Source: Eggerthellaceae bacterium UBA3686
GTDB taxonomy: Bacteria > Actinomycetota > Coriobacteriia > Coriobacteriales > Eggerthellaceae
Direction of reading: 5' to 3'
DNA: 23,394 nucleotides
NCBI GenBank assembly: GCA_002371495.1
Contig: DFIX01000019.1
Coordinates: 1-23,394, forward strand
Shown here: positions 22,460 to 23,394 of the stretch, in pieces
Position numbering within the stretch: the stretch's first letter is position 1
Layout of the letters: every line of letters begins with the position of its first letter
Position numbers and translations under genes: made by a program
The notes under the pieces: model-generated
The model's input: only the letters and a program-made list of their open reading frames with translations
Told to the model about the DNA's origin: nothing
Database searches by the model: none

Positions 22460-22501
22460 CGGTAACCCTTTCGAAATACAAATGCATCAAAATCCTTAGC
22501 A

Positions 22502-22520
22502 GCGTTTCCAAGGGAGACGC
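22502..22520. repeat. Small hairpin in the HAD/carB intergenic region
   Basis: GCGTTTCC-AAG-GGAGACGC, 8 pairs with one G-T, 43 bases before the HAD start. The sequence CAGCGTTTCC recurs at 22591-22600. It could be an operator; nothing links it to a known regulator. Confidence 0.25.
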
Positions 22521-22635
22521 CAGCTGATCGCCGAACCGAACCGCAGGGCCAACGCATTGGGCCCAAGATAACGGAACACGGTGAATTAATCAGCGTTTCC
22601 CTTGCCATCGTACAAGATAATCCGCCGGGCTGCAT

Positions 22636-22674
22636 TACAATTAATACGTTTATGCACGCGCTGCTTTAAGGAGG
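22636..22674 (+). promoter_or_regulatory. carB leader: -10 candidate and strong ribosome site
   Basis: TACAAT (22636-22641) may be the -10. AAGGAGG (22668-22674) is a near-perfect Shine-Dalgarno site 7 bases before the ATG. No -35 or pyrimidine-attenuator hairpin was recognised. Confidence 0.4.
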
Positions 22675-22681
22675 AATTCGC

Positions 22682-23394
22682 ATGCCCAAACGCACCGACA
22701 TCAAGAAAGTCCTCATCATCGGTTCAGGCCCCATCATCATCGGCCAGGCTTGCGAATTCGACTATTCAGGCACGCAAGCATGCAAGGCGCTGCGCAACCT
22801 CGGATACGAGATCGTGCTCGTCAACAGCAACCCCGCAACCATCATGACCGACCCCGAAACCGCCGACGCGGTCTACATCGAGCCGCTCAACGTCGAGCGC
22901 CTGACGCAGATTATCGAAAAGGAGCGCCCCGACGCGCTGCTGCCCAACCTGGGCGGCCAGTCGGGCCTCAACCTGTCGTCAGCGCTGGCGGCGGCCGGCG
23001 TGCTCGACAAGTACGGCGTCGAGGTCATCGGCACGCCGATTGACGCCATCGAGCGCGGCGAGGATCGCGACATCTTCAAGCAGACCATGGCCGAGCTCGG
23101 CATCGAGATGGCGCGCTCCAAGGTCTCGCACACGGTCGAGGAAGCCGTGGAAATCGCCGACGAACTGGGCTACCCCTGCGTGCTGCGCCCCGCCTACACC
23201 ATGGGCGGCACGGGCGGCGGCCTAGTGTACAACGTAGAGGAGCTGCGTACGGTCGTCGCGCGCGGCCTTGCGGCAAGCCCGGTTACCGAGGTGCTCGTCG
23301 AAGAGAGCGTGCTTGGCTGGGAAGAGCTCGAGTTCGAGGTCGTCCGCGACGCCAAGGGCCAGATGATCACCGTCTGCACCATCGAGAACATCGA
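22682..23394 (+). CDS. carB: Carbamoyl-phosphate synthase large subunit (5' part; runs off the window)
   Basis: The first 237 codons of an enzyme of about 1070 residues that makes carbamoyl phosphate for pyrimidines and arginine, together with the glutaminase CarA. Visible are the N-terminal KKVLIIGSGPIIIGQACEFD motif, YSGTQACKALRNLGYE, NSNPATIMTDPETAD, LPNLGGQSGLNL, and the start of the first ATP-grasp domain with ERGEDRDIFKQTM and RPAYTMGGTGGG. All are intact and typical. carA does not precede it as in the usual carAB order; the HAD gene is divergent instead, so carA may lie elsewhere. Start ATG 22682 follows AAGGAGG. Confidence 0.97.
   Translation, partial: MPKRTDIKKVLIIGSGPIIIGQACEFDYSGTQACKALRNLGYEIVLVNSNPATIMTDPETADAVYIEPLNVERLTQIIEKERPDALLPNLGGQSGLNLSSALAAAGVLDKYGVEVIGTPIDAIERGEDRDIFKQTMAELGIEMARSKVSHTVEEAVEIADELGYPCVLRPAYTMGGTGGGLVYNVEELRTVVARGLAASPVTEVLVEESVLGWEELEFEVVRDAKGQMITVCTIENI

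Noticed and set aside
22460..22681. Pyrimidine-responsive attenuator or riboswitch before carB
   Set aside because: No PyrR-binding-loop consensus or terminator/antiterminator pair could be identified in the leader.

Overview
The window looks like chromosomal DNA of a high-GC actinobacterium of the gut Coriobacteriia, most likely family Eggerthellaceae. This is inferred from the strong G/C third-position bias, purine-rich Shine-Dalgarno sites, a Tat-dependent lipoprotein sulfatase, a Fe-S aldo/keto reductase, a single-chain CydDC exporter and palindromes of the AAAAGGG(G)/CCCCTTTT type. Species cannot be fixed from the sequence alone. No rRNA, tRNA, CRISPR array or complete insertion sequence was seen.

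Layout. 1-1287: start of an unidentified reverse-strand gene, a SlyD-like FKBP isomerase, then a 450-bp stretch with three copies of an AATCGTCGG..ATTCGAA element, two of which form long inverted termini. This abuts the 3' stump of a short-chain dehydrogenase (1290-1511). 1512-4588: a TetR-type regulator and a CocE/NonD-type alpha/beta hydrolase on the minus strand, with candidate operators. 4589-6472: a NudC-like NAD(H) pyrophosphatase and a convergent GNAT acetyltransferase, separated by 483 bp full of inverted repeats. 6651-12065: a Fe-S aldo/keto reductase and a 1322-residue fused CydD-CydC ABC exporter whose central linker contains a 27-bp palindrome and a 109-bp terminal-inverted-repeat element, both translated in frame.

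12120-13680: an AAA_14/DUF4143 ATPase on the minus strand, preceded by tandem direct repeats and followed, 3 bases after its stop, by what looks like the 3' end of a GHKL sensor kinase. 13903-17297: one 1047-residue protein joining a GT2 glycosyltransferase, a Wzx-type flippase and a zinc-ribbon SAM methyltransferase, followed by a relic of a repetitive surface-protein module. 17284-20184: a Tat-lipoprotein alkyl-sulfatase-like metallo-beta-lactamase-fold enzyme and a DNA-3-methyladenine glycosylase. 20350-23394: an MFS transporter, a 53-residue membrane ORF, a HAD phosphatase and the first 237 codons of carB.

The genes are mostly single transcription units with frequent strand switches, so little operon logic is visible. 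Two themes stand out: unusual fusions (CydDC with palindrome-filled linker; glycosyltransferase-flippase-methyltransferase) and repeated gene decay, with three recognisable gene stumps (dehydrogenase, sensor kinase, surface protein) lying beside repeats or apparently acquired genes. This suggests an accessory, frequently rearranged segment. The triple fusion is the best candidate for an undescribed system: it could build, flip and modify a lipid-linked glycan with one polypeptide.
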